The notes under the pieces: generated by a model
What the model saw: only the letters and a program-made list of their open reading frames with translations
Told to the model about the DNA's origin: nothing
Databases searched by the model: none
Made by a program: the position numbers and the translations under genes
Part shown: positions 1 through 5,785 of the stretch, one piece after another
How the letters are laid out: every line of letters starts with the position of its first letter
Position numbering within the stretch: position 1 is the first letter of the stretch
Source of the DNA: an uncultured Holophagales bacterium
Lineage (GTDB): Bacteria > Acidobacteriota > Thermoanaerobaculia > UBA5066
Direction of reading: 5' to 3'
DNA length: 9,171 nt
NCBI GenBank assembly: GCA_937864895.1
Contig: CALMDF010000429.1
Coordinates: 1 to 9,171, forward strand

Positions 1-358
1 CCAGGGCCCTCACGCAGGCGTCGGCGACGTAGGGGGCGACCGCTCCCGATTCGCGAAGGGCGACCGCCAGGCCGCGGCCCGGTTCGGCGAGGGCCCTCTC
101 GAACGCCGCGAAGAGGACCGACTCGTCCGCGAGGCCGAACGCCCGGAGAAGCTCCCCCACGTGTTGAGCCTCGCGGTTCGAGGAGGCCGAGACGAGACGT
201 CCCCGGCGAAACCAGAAGCTCCTCTCCTCGCCCCGGAGGGAAACCAGGAGCTGTGCGTTCTTCCGCGAGGAATACGTCTCGCGCAGGACCTCCGCGAAGC
301 CCGTCTTCTCGAGCGTGCCCCCCGAAAGCGCACCGTTCCCACCCTTCGAAATGTCCAT
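1..358 (-). CDS. DUF4388/PATAN-domain protein, N-terminal part (cut by window edge)
   Basis: The reverse strand reads 119 codons from ATG at 358 to the window edge with no stop; the C-terminus is missing. The first residues are MDISKGGNGALSGGTLEKTG. The pattern fits the DUF4388 (PATAN) fold: a 'G.L...gf.evLr' start, a short beta region (QLLVSLRGEERSFWF), the characteristic 'F..GRLVSASSN' turn near residues 50-60, then 'VGELLRAFGLADESVLFAAF' and a further helix with 'ALRESGAVAPYVADACVRAL'. DUF4388 proteins are common in Acidobacteriota, Myxococcota and other environmental bacteria and are often linked to signalling or gliding; the role of this one is unknown. The start is firm: the in-frame TAG of uvrC lies 12 bases upstream and there is no other ATG/GTG between. 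No Shine-Dalgarno sequence is visible, but TAGAATCCCC precedes the start. The gene follows uvrC in the same reading frame. Confidence 0.75.
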   Translation of the reverse strand, partial: MDISKGGNGALSGGTLEKTGFAEVLRETYSSRKNAQLLVSLRGEERSFWFRRGRLVSASSNREAQHVGELLRAFGLADESVLFAAFERALAEPGRGLAVALRESGAVAPYVADACVRAL

Positions 359-363
359 GTTCG

Positions 364-373
364 GGGGATTCTA
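364..373 (-). promoter_or_regulatory. Putative -10 element (TAGAATCCCC) of the PATAN gene, overlapping the uvrC stop
   Basis: The minus strand reads TAGAATCCCC, with 9 nt from the end of TAGAAT to the ATG at 358. TAGAAT differs from the -10 consensus TATAAT at one base. A start site about 7 nt downstream of it would give an mRNA with almost no leader. The TAG of the element is also the uvrC stop codon. No -35 box was recognised. Promoter activity is inferred from recurrence of the same 10-mer before uvrC and coaD. Confidence 0.5.
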
Positions 374-2179
374 CCGGCCCGTGTCACCGCGGGAGGCCCG
401 CCAGCGGTCGATTCTAGATGCCGCCGCCTTCCCCGCCGCCGCCGCGAGCGCCCCGGGCGTCGCCGCGAGGACCGACTCGTCGTTCCCGAAGACCGCGAGA
501 AGCCTCCGGACGGTCGCGGGGCCGAGGCCAGGGACCTCGAGAAGGGGGCTGGCGAGCGTACGCCGCGAACGCGCGCGCCGGTGGTGCTTCAGGCCGAACC
601 GGTGCGCCTCGTCGCGGGCGCGCTGGAGGAGCTTCAGGCCGGCGTGCCGCCTCGGGAGGACGAGCGGGAGCGACCGTCCCGGGACGAAGACCTCCTCCTC
701 GCGCTTGGCGAGCCCGACGGCCGGGAGGTCGATCCCGATCCGGTCGAGGGCGGCGAGGGCCGCGGAGAGCTGGCCCTTCCCCCCGTCGATGACGAGGAGG
801 TCGGGCAGGGGCTCCCCTTCCGCGCGTCTTCTCTCGTAGCGCCGCGTGACCGCCTCGGCGATCGAGGCGAAATCGTCCGGGACCGGGCGGTCGATCCGGA
901 AGGCGCGGTACTCGCCCTTCTCCGCCTTGCCGTCGACGAAGACGACGCAGGCGGCGTACGTGTCGCTTCCCTGGAGGTGCGAGATGTCGAAGCACTCGAT
1001 CCGGGCCGGGCGCCGGTCGAGGTCGAGCGCCCTGGCGAGCGCGAGGGTCGCCTTCTCGGCCGCCTCCCTGGCCTTGCGGAACCTCCGCAGGTGGCTCGCG
1101 CGGGCGTTGTCACGTGCGATGCGCACCCTCTCGAAGGCGGCGCCCCTCTTCGGCGTCCGGATTTCGACGCGCGTGCCGCGCCGTTCACCGAGCCATTCTT
1201 CGAGAGGCGAGAGCGCCTCCGGCGGGACCTCGTCGGGAAGGTGGACCTCCCGGGGAAGGAACGTCGTCGCGTCGTAGTACTGCGAGAGGAGCGCCACCCA
1301 GAACTCCTCCGGGTCCACGTCTCCGATCCCCTCCCAGAAGAGCTCCCGCGTGTCGAGGACGGCCCCGCCCCGGACGTGGAGCACGGCGACCGCGAGGTTC
1401 CCGCCGTCCGAGAAGTCGCCGAAGACGTCGACGTCCTCTCCCGCGAGCGACTGCACGCGCTGCTTGAGCGCGATCTCCTCGACCGTCCGGAGGCAGTCAC
1501 GATAGGCCGCCGCCATCTCGTAGCTCTCGGCTTCCGACGCGGCGTCCATCTTCGCGAGCAGACGCGGCGCGAGCTCGTCGTTCCGTCCCGACAGGAACAG
1601 GAGGACGTCCCGGACGGCGTCGTCGTAGGCCGCCTTCGTCGTGAGCGAGGCCACGCACGGCCCGAGGCACGCGTGCATGTCGAAGTAGAGGCAAGGGCGC
1701 GGCAGGTTCCCGTCGATCTCGATCCGGCAGGTCCGGACCTGGAACATCCGCTGCACCATCTTCATCGCCCCTCGGCACGTTCGTGCCGGCAGGAAGGGCC
1801 CGAAATAGGTGTGGCCGTCCTTGAGGACCCGGCGGGTGACGTAGGCCCGCGGCCAGGTCTCCCCCGTCGTGACCTTGATGTAGGGGTAGGTCTTGTCGTC
1901 CCGGAGGAGGATGTTGTACCGGGGCTTGTGCTTCTTGATGAAGGCGTTCTCTAGGGCGAGCGCCTCGCTCTCGGTATTCGCGACGACCGTGTCGATCGTC
2001 TCGAACTCCGAGAGCAGCGCCTCGGTCTTCGGGTGCTTCGGTCCGGCGGCGAAGTACGAAGCGAGCCGCTTCCGGATCGAGCGCGCCTTCCCGACGTAGA
2101 GAATCCTTCCCTTCGCGTCGCGGTAGAGGTAGATCCCCGGCTGGTCGGGGTAGGAGGAGAGATCTGGAGGGGCCCCCAC
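371..2179 (-). CDS. uvrC: UvrABC excinuclease subunit C
   Basis: UvrC makes the 3' and 5' incisions around a lesion marked by UvrA/UvrB in nucleotide excision repair. The 602-residue product has the full architecture at the usual length. The GIY-YIG nuclease lies at about 10-95 (PGIYLYR, ILYVGKA, and catalytic-type Glu at 77 in LALENAFIK). A four-cysteine set at 151, 163, 171 and 175 has the spacing X11-X7-X3 expected for the UvrC [4Fe-4S] ligands. The UVR (UvrB-binding) motif is at about 203-238. The RNase H-like nuclease has FDIS (Asp398), IDGGKGQ (Asp465) and RDEAHRF (His526). A helix-hairpin-helix pair sits at about 546-590 (LLEVPGLGPATVRRLL). The start is GTG at 2179; an in-frame TAG lies 9 bases upstream, so little else is possible. 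There is no Shine-Dalgarno sequence; a TAGAAT box ends 6 nt before the GTG, suggesting a leaderless mRNA. It lies 38 bases after the aldehyde dehydrogenase gene. Confidence 0.97.
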   Translation of the reverse strand: MGAPPDLSSYPDQPGIYLYRDAKGRILYVGKARSIRKRLASYFAAGPKHPKTEALLSEFETIDTVVANTESEALALENAFIKKHKPRYNILLRDDKTYPYIKVTTGETWPRAYVTRRVLKDGHTYFGPFLPARTCRGAMKMVQRMFQVRTCRIEIDGNLPRPCLYFDMHACLGPCVASLTTKAAYDDAVRDVLLFLSGRNDELAPRLLAKMDAASEAESYEMAAAYRDCLRTVEEIALKQRVQSLAGEDVDVFGDFSDGGNLAVAVLHVRGGAVLDTRELFWEGIGDVDPEEFWVALLSQYYDATTFLPREVHLPDEVPPEALSPLEEWLGERRGTRVEIRTPKRGAAFERVRIARDNARASHLRRFRKAREAAEKATLALARALDLDRRPARIECFDISHLQGSDTYAACVVFVDGKAEKGEYRAFRIDRPVPDDFASIAEAVTRRYERRRAEGEPLPDLLVIDGGKGQLSAALAALDRIGIDLPAVGLAKREEEVFVPGRSLPLVLPRRHAGLKLLQRARDEAHRFGLKHHRRARSRRTLASPLLEVPGLGPATVRRLLAVFGNDESVLAATPGALAAAAGKAAASRIDRWRASRGDTGR

Positions 2180-2185
2180 GTGGGG
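2174..2185. promoter_or_regulatory. Perfect 12-bp palindrome over the uvrC start (possible operator)
   Basis: CCCCACGTGGGG is identical on both strands. It begins directly after the TAGAAT box and spans the GTG start and second codon of uvrC. Position over a predicted transcription start fits an operator, but no regulator is known from this window and the palindrome could be partly fortuitous in G/C-rich DNA. Confidence 0.3.
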
Positions 2186-2191
2186 ATTCTA
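2182..2191 (-). promoter_or_regulatory. Putative -10 element (TAGAATCCCC) of uvrC
   Basis: The minus strand reads TAGAATCCCC with exactly 6 nt from TAGAAT to the GTG start at 2179. Transcription starting at the normal distance from a -10 box would begin on, or within a base or two of, the start codon. No Shine-Dalgarno or TTGACA-like -35 sequence is seen. Same 10-mer as before coaD and the PATAN gene. Confidence 0.55.
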
Positions 2192-2197
2192 GAGAGA

Positions 2198-2216
2198 GCC
2201 CGGGCTGGCGCCGGGC
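2198..2216 (-). terminator. Short G/C hairpin after the aldehyde dehydrogenase stop (weak terminator candidate)
   Basis: On the minus strand, GCCCGG (2216-2211) pairs with CCGGGC (2203-2198) around a 7-nt loop, one base after the TGA of the aldehyde dehydrogenase gene. It is followed by TCTCTCT rather than a run of T, so it is at best a weak intrinsic terminator. A separation between this gene and uvrC would agree with uvrC having its own promoter. Confidence 0.3.
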
Positions 2217-2217
2217 C

Positions 2218-3867
2218 TCAGAACACCTTTCCCAGCTTCGTCGCGATCTTCGACACCTTGACGTAGCCGAAGAACCGGCCGCTCGCCAGGAGCCCGAGGC
2301 CGTCGGCCATCTTCGTCCGGGCGTCCCGGGCGTAGAGGAGGCCGAACGCCTTCTTCATGAAGGCCTGGAACGCGCCGTCGTAGGGGTACCACCAGGGCGC
2401 GGCGGAGGAGTCCTGCAGGTCGACGCTGACGTGCTTGACGTTCACGAGCTCCATCAGGCCGTGGACGCCGTGGCTCCGTCCGATCCCCGACTTGCCGAGG
2501 CCGCCCCAGATTGCCGTGGGCTCGCCGAAGGAGAAGAGGTGGTCGTTGATCGTGACCGTCCCCGCCCGCAGCTCCTCGACGAGCTTCTGGGCCAGTCTCG
2601 TCGACCGGGTCCACCCGGAGGCAGTGAGCCCGAACTCCGAGTCGTTGGCGAGCGTGATCGCCTCGTCGACCGTGTCGACGACCATGATCGGGAGGACGGG
2701 CCCGAACGTCTCCTCGCGCATGACCCGCATCCCATGGTTCACGTTCACGAGGACCGTGGGCGGGAACCAGTACCCCTTCGCGACCGGCCGCTCGCCGCCC
2801 GTGAGCGCCCGGGCCCCCTGGGAAACCGCCTCCCGGACCTGGGCGTCGACGAAGTCCCGCTGTTCGGCGGTCGTCATCGGGCCGACGTCCGTCGCCTCGG
2901 CGAGCGGGTCCCCCTGTCGCAGCCGGCGGGTCTTCTCGACGACCTTCTCGATGAACTCGTCGGCCACGGAGCGAACGACGTAGGCGCGCTCGATCGAGCC
3001 GCACGCCTGGCCGGCGTTCGCGAACGCGCCCCAGACGATCCCGCTCGCGGCCCGTTCGAGGTCCGCGTCGGGCGCGACGACGGCCGGGTCCTTGCCCCCC
3101 AGCTCGAGGACGAACGGCGTGACGTTCTTCGAGGCTTTCCGCATCACGTGGCAGCCCGTCTCGACGGAGCCGGTGAAGAGGATCTTCGCGACGCCGGGGT
3201 GCTCGAGGAGGTGGTCGACGTCGGGCCCCGAGGCCGTCACCACGTTCACGACGCCGGGCGGGAGCCCCGCCTTTCGGCAGAGCTCGCCGATGGCGAGGCC
3301 GGTCTGCGCCGTCGCGGAAGCGGGCTTCAGGACGACGGTGTTCCCCGCCGCCAGGCAGGCCGCGAGCTCGACCATCGGGATCGCGAACGGGAAGTTCCAC
3401 GGGGTGATGACCGCGATGACGCCGAGGGGCTCGAAGCGGTAGGACGCGGCCTTGTGGGCGAACAGGATCTGCTCGTAGTCGACCGCTTTCGGGGCGAGGA
3501 GCTCCTCCGTGTAGCGCGAGAGGTAGCGGAGCGCGTCCGCCGCGGGGACGAGGTCGAGGGCCCGGGCCTCGGCGAGGGGCTTGCCCTGCTCGGTCGCGAT
3601 GAGCTGGGAAAGCTCGTCGTGCGACTTCCGGAGGACCTCGAGGAGGTGAGCGAGGTGCTTCTGGCGCTCCTTGACGCGCAGCGCGCCCCAGTGGAGGAAG
3701 GCCTTCCTCGCGGCCGCCACCGCCGCGTCGATCTCCCCGGGGCCGCACCGCTGGATCTCGGCGAGCCTCTCCCCCGTCGCCGGCTTCCGCGTGAAGAAGG
3801 TCTTCCCGGTCGCCACGTCGAGACCGTCGATGATCGGCCCGGTCGGAAGGGAGAGTCCCTTCTTCAA
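2218..3867 (-). CDS. Aldehyde dehydrogenase family protein with C-terminal extension
   Basis: An NAD(P)+-dependent aldehyde dehydrogenase, oxidising an aldehyde to the carboxylic acid. With TTG at 3867 as start, the protein has 549 residues. Family motifs are complete: TPWNFP with Asn158, LELGGKD with general-base Glu255, GQACGSIER with nucleophile Cys289, EETFGP with cofactor-binding Glu386, and a GGLGKSGIGRS motif near 455-465. About 55 residues follow the normal ALDH end, including PWWYPYDGAFQAF and a Lys-rich tail; this is longer than a typical 480-500 residue enzyme. The TTG overlaps the upstream SDR stop as TTGA, implying translational coupling; a G-rich stretch lies 7 nt before it. A later in-frame GTG, which would remove 16 residues, is the alternative start. 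Substrate is not readable from sequence; the neighbouring acyl-reductase-like SDR suggests fatty or other hydrophobic aldehydes (inference). Confidence 0.92.
   Translation of the reverse strand: MKKGLSLPTGPIIDGLDVATGKTFFTRKPATGERLAEIQRCGPGEIDAAVAAARKAFLHWGALRVKERQKHLAHLLEVLRKSHDELSQLIATEQGKPLAEARALDLVPAADALRYLSRYTEELLAPKAVDYEQILFAHKAASYRFEPLGVIAVITPWNFPFAIPMVELAACLAAGNTVVLKPASATAQTGLAIGELCRKAGLPPGVVNVVTASGPDVDHLLEHPGVAKILFTGSVETGCHVMRKASKNVTPFVLELGGKDPAVVAPDADLERAASGIVWGAFANAGQACGSIERAYVVRSVADEFIEKVVEKTRRLRQGDPLAEATDVGPMTTAEQRDFVDAQVREAVSQGARALTGGERPVAKGYWFPPTVLVNVNHGMRVMREETFGPVLPIMVVDTVDEAITLANDSEFGLTASGWTRSTRLAQKLVEELRAGTVTINDHLFSFGEPTAIWGGLGKSGIGRSHGVHGLMELVNVKHVSVDLQDSSAAPWWYPYDGAFQAFMKKAFGLLYARDARTKMADGLGLLASGRFFGYVKVSKIATKLGKVF
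3846..3862 (-). repeat. Perfect 7-bp inverted repeat in the first codons of the aldehyde dehydrogenase gene
   Basis: The minus strand reads GAAGGGACTCTCCCTTC: seven paired bases with a 3-nt loop, two bases after the SDR stop codon. It lies within codons 2-8 of the aldehyde dehydrogenase. In RNA it would form a tight hairpin just after the TTG start and could affect initiation or coupling. No T-run follows, so a terminator is unlikely. Confidence 0.4.
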
Positions 3868-4982
3868 ATCATCGCCCCGCGCGTGATCTTCTCGACGTGC
3901 TTGCGGTAGAAGGCGACGAGGTTCTGGACGTAGTCGGTGAAGTGCGGGCAGGAGACGCCGAACCGCGCGAGGTCTTCCGCGGCAAGCGTGTTGTCGTAGC
4001 GAACCGGGTGGTCGAAATACTCCACCGTCACGGCCGGCATCCCGAAGTAGGCCTGGACGGGCTTCGGAGAGAAGAGGAGCTTCGCGATCATCGTCGGCAC
4101 CGGGACGTAGAGGAACTGCTTCCCGATCGCCTTTGCGAAGAGCTCCTCGATCTCGTAGGCCGAGAGGGGGTTCGGGTCGGTGAGGTGATACGTCTTCCCG
4201 ACGGCGCCGTCCCAGCTCGAGAGTCGGGCGATCGCCTCGAGAACGTAGTCCACCGGGACGAGGTTCACCGGGGCCGTGCCCGTCCCCACCTTCACGAAGA
4301 CCCCCGGGGAGGGAAGCTGCCGCATCGCGTTGAGCGCGAAGTAGGGGCCGTCGAACTTCGCCGTCTCGCCGGTCCGCGAGTCGCCGACGACGATCGCCGG
4401 GCGGTAGGTCGTCGTCGGGAGGGCGCTCGCCTTCACCGATTCCTCGGCCAGGAACTTCGTCTCCTCGTAGTAGTTCTTGAACGACTGCCCGACGTCGAGG
4501 TCCGTCTCGCGGTAGACGCCGACCGCCGTCCCCGAGACGTACGCCGTCGAGACGTAGTCGAAGCGCCGGAGGTGCGGGCATTCCTCGAGGAAGCCGAGGA
4601 CGTTCCGCGTCCCTTCGACGTTGATCCGCATCCCCACCTCGCGCGGCACGGCGAGGTCGTAGACGGCGGCGAGGTGGTAGCAGCCGGTCAGCTTCCGGTG
4701 GAGGAGCCGCGCCTCGGTCTCGCCGATGCCGAGGCCGGGGGCGGTGATGTCGCCCGTGACGAGCTCGATTCGTCCCTTCGTCCCGGGGTGCGAGTCGGCG
4801 AGCTCGGCGACGGAGCCTCGCGCCAGGTCGAGGAACTTCTCCTGGACGAGGCAGTGGAAGACCGTGTCGGGCTGGAGCTCGAGGAGCCGCGGGATGAGCC
4901 GGGCGCCGATGAAGCCCGGGAACCCGGTGAAGAGGACGACGTGGGAAGCGGCGGGAGTCGATCGCGCTTTTCTCGTGGCCAT
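3864..4982 (-). CDS. Extended SDR, fatty acyl-CoA reductase-like (NAD_binding_4/male-sterility type)
   Basis: A 372-residue NAD(P)-dependent extended short-chain dehydrogenase. The Rossmann motif is TGFPGFIG at 19-26, followed by a GDIT segment near 77-80, YHLAA near 92-96, and the catalytic region FDYVSTAYVSG (Ser145/Thr146) with YxxxK at Tyr172/Lys176 (YYEETK). The downstream TTTYRPAIVVGDSRTGE and VNLVPVDYV segments are typical of the male-sterility/thioester-reductase branch, which reduces acyl thioesters to aldehydes or alcohols. There is no attached AMP-ligase, carrier or C-terminal sterile domain. The ATG at 4982 has a good Shine-Dalgarno sequence 6 nt upstream. It follows pabC by 23 bases and overlaps the aldehyde dehydrogenase start by 4 bp. 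Reductase activity on acyl thioesters is inferred from family resemblance; a sugar or steroid-type SDR role cannot be excluded. Confidence 0.85.
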   Translation of the reverse strand: MATRKARSTPAASHVVLFTGFPGFIGARLIPRLLELQPDTVFHCLVQEKFLDLARGSVAELADSHPGTKGRIELVTGDITAPGLGIGETEARLLHRKLTGCYHLAAVYDLAVPREVGMRINVEGTRNVLGFLEECPHLRRFDYVSTAYVSGTAVGVYRETDLDVGQSFKNYYEETKFLAEESVKASALPTTTYRPAIVVGDSRTGETAKFDGPYFALNAMRQLPSPGVFVKVGTGTAPVNLVPVDYVLEAIARLSSWDGAVGKTYHLTDPNPLSAYEIEELFAKAIGKQFLYVPVPTMIAKLLFSPKPVQAYFGMPAVTVEYFDHPVRYDNTLAAEDLARFGVSCPHFTDYVQNLVAFYRKHVEKITRGAMI

Positions 4983-4988
4983 TTCGTG

Positions 4989-4994
4989 CCTCTC
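4989..4994 (-). promoter_or_regulatory. Shine-Dalgarno sequence of the SDR gene
   Basis: GAGAGG lies 6 nt before the ATG at 4982. It decides the start, and it shows that ordinary SD-led initiation is used for this internal operon gene, in contrast to uvrC, coaD and the PATAN gene. Confidence 0.7.
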
Positions 4995-5005
4995 GATCGG
5001 GCAGT

Positions 5006-5785
5006 TTAGAGCGTTTTCTGCAATGCGGCGACGGTTCGGAGCCGCTCCCGGAAGGCCTCGCAGGCCCGGGCCATCGCCGGGGGGACGTCGCATTCCTCCC
5101 CGTCCAGGGAGAGGAGAGGGACGGCCGTCGTGAGCGAGCCGAGGAGGAGCGCTCCGGAGAGGAGCTCCCCGCGGTCGAGCCCCCTCCGCTCGCCCGCCCC
5201 GTCGAGGAACGCCTCCGTCGTGACGGACGGGAGGGCCCCGGGCCCGAGCCCCGCGAGACGTCCTCCGTTCCAGGCGACGAGGCCGGTCGAAGCCCCTTCC
5301 AGGTAGACGTCGCCGTCGCGAAAGAGAGCCTCGTCTCCCCCGGACCGGCGGGCGTGCCGGAGAGCCGCCACGGCCCCGAAGTAGCTCGTCGACTTGAAAC
5401 CTGGCGAGTCGCGCCGCAAGCGCGCCGGCGCCGTGACGGCCCTCGAGCCCGACCTGCGGGCCAGCGTCCCCGGCGGGATCGGCCTCAAGGAGGCGTCCAG
5501 GCGCCACGAGGCGGGCGACTCGACGTCGTGCCCGACGGCGATCCAGGAGAGCCTGAGGGCCCTCTCTTCAGGACCGTCCGGCAGTTCGCCGAGGGCCGCC
5601 CGCGAGGCCGATTCGAGCGCCTCGGCCGACGGAGCCGGCAGCTCGAGCGTCGCGAGCGTCCCGAGGAGGCGCCGGGCGTGCGGTTCCCAGAGGATCGCGC
5701 GCCGGCCGACGAGGAGGAGAGTCTCGAAGAAGCCGAAGCCGCGCTCGACGGCCGGGGAGTCGAAGGGGACGGGGTCCAGGCTCAT
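5006..5785 (-). CDS. pabC: Aminodeoxychorismate lyase-like class IV aminotransferase
   Basis: This enzyme uses PLP to release pyruvate from 4-amino-4-deoxychorismate, giving p-aminobenzoate for folate. The 259-residue product shows the class IV fold: RGFGFFETLLL (15-25), HARRL (36-40), PLP lysine at Lys131 in GFKSTSYFGAVAALRHA, DEALFRDGDVYLEGAST with Glu163, and a C-terminal SLTTAVPLLSLDG. Two family positions differ from the usual pattern: the 'S/T-N-x-F' after the Glu reads STGLVAW, and the 'GxTR' phosphate-binding turn reads SVTTEAFL. The ATG overlaps the pabB stop as ATGA, and this adjacency is the main reason to prefer PabC over a branched-chain or D-amino-acid aminotransferase. An upstream extension of the frame to 5860 would run inside pabB and is not needed. 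Confidence 0.85.
   Translation of the reverse strand: MSLDPVPFDSPAVERGFGFFETLLLVGRRAILWEPHARRLLGTLATLELPAPSAEALESASRAALGELPDGPEERALRLSWIAVGHDVESPASWRLDASLRPIPPGTLARRSGSRAVTAPARLRRDSPGFKSTSYFGAVAALRHARRSGGDEALFRDGDVYLEGASTGLVAWNGGRLAGLGPGALPSVTTEAFLDGAGERRGLDRGELLSGALLLGSLTTAVPLLSLDGEECDVPPAMARACEAFRERLRTVAALQKTL

Noticed and set aside
10..387. Minus-strand open frame of 125 codons overlapping the PATAN gene
   Set aside because: Arg/Ser-rich product with no family features; another frame of the same strand reads a clear DUF4388 pattern from ATG at 358.
161..1954. Plus-strand open frame of 597 codons antisense to uvrC
   Set aside because: Arg/Glu/Asp/Pro/Val-rich with no recognisable domain; an open antisense frame is expected opposite a very G+C-rich gene with G/C third positions. 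UvrC on the other strand is complete with all motifs.
2198..2216. Strong intrinsic terminator after the aldehyde dehydrogenase gene
   Set aside because: The stem is only 6 bp and is followed by TCTCTCT, not a T-run; kept only as a weak candidate.
2189..3748. Minus-strand open frame of 519 codons inside the aldehyde dehydrogenase gene
   Set aside because: Composed almost only of Arg, Gly, Pro and Ala; a frame-shifted shadow of the dehydrogenase, whose own frame has all the catalytic residues.
2431..3909. Plus-strand open frame of 492 codons antisense to the aldehyde dehydrogenase
   Set aside because: No motifs, repetitive Arg/Glu/Asp/Val content typical of antisense shadows here.
3868..4581. 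N-terminal extension of the aldehyde dehydrogenase frame back to 4581
   Set aside because: Overlaps the well-supported SDR in another frame and is Arg/Pro-rich; ALDH homology starts right after the TTG at 3867.
5003..5008. TAAACT overlapping the pabC stop as a leaderless -10 box for the SDR
   Set aside because: It lies 20 nt before the start, the gene has its own Shine-Dalgarno site, and the CCCC extension is missing; ordinary operon read-through explains expression.
4983..5507. N-terminal extension of the SDR frame back to 5507
   Set aside because: Overlaps pabC in another frame; the ATG at 4982 has a Shine-Dalgarno site and places the Rossmann motif at residue 19.
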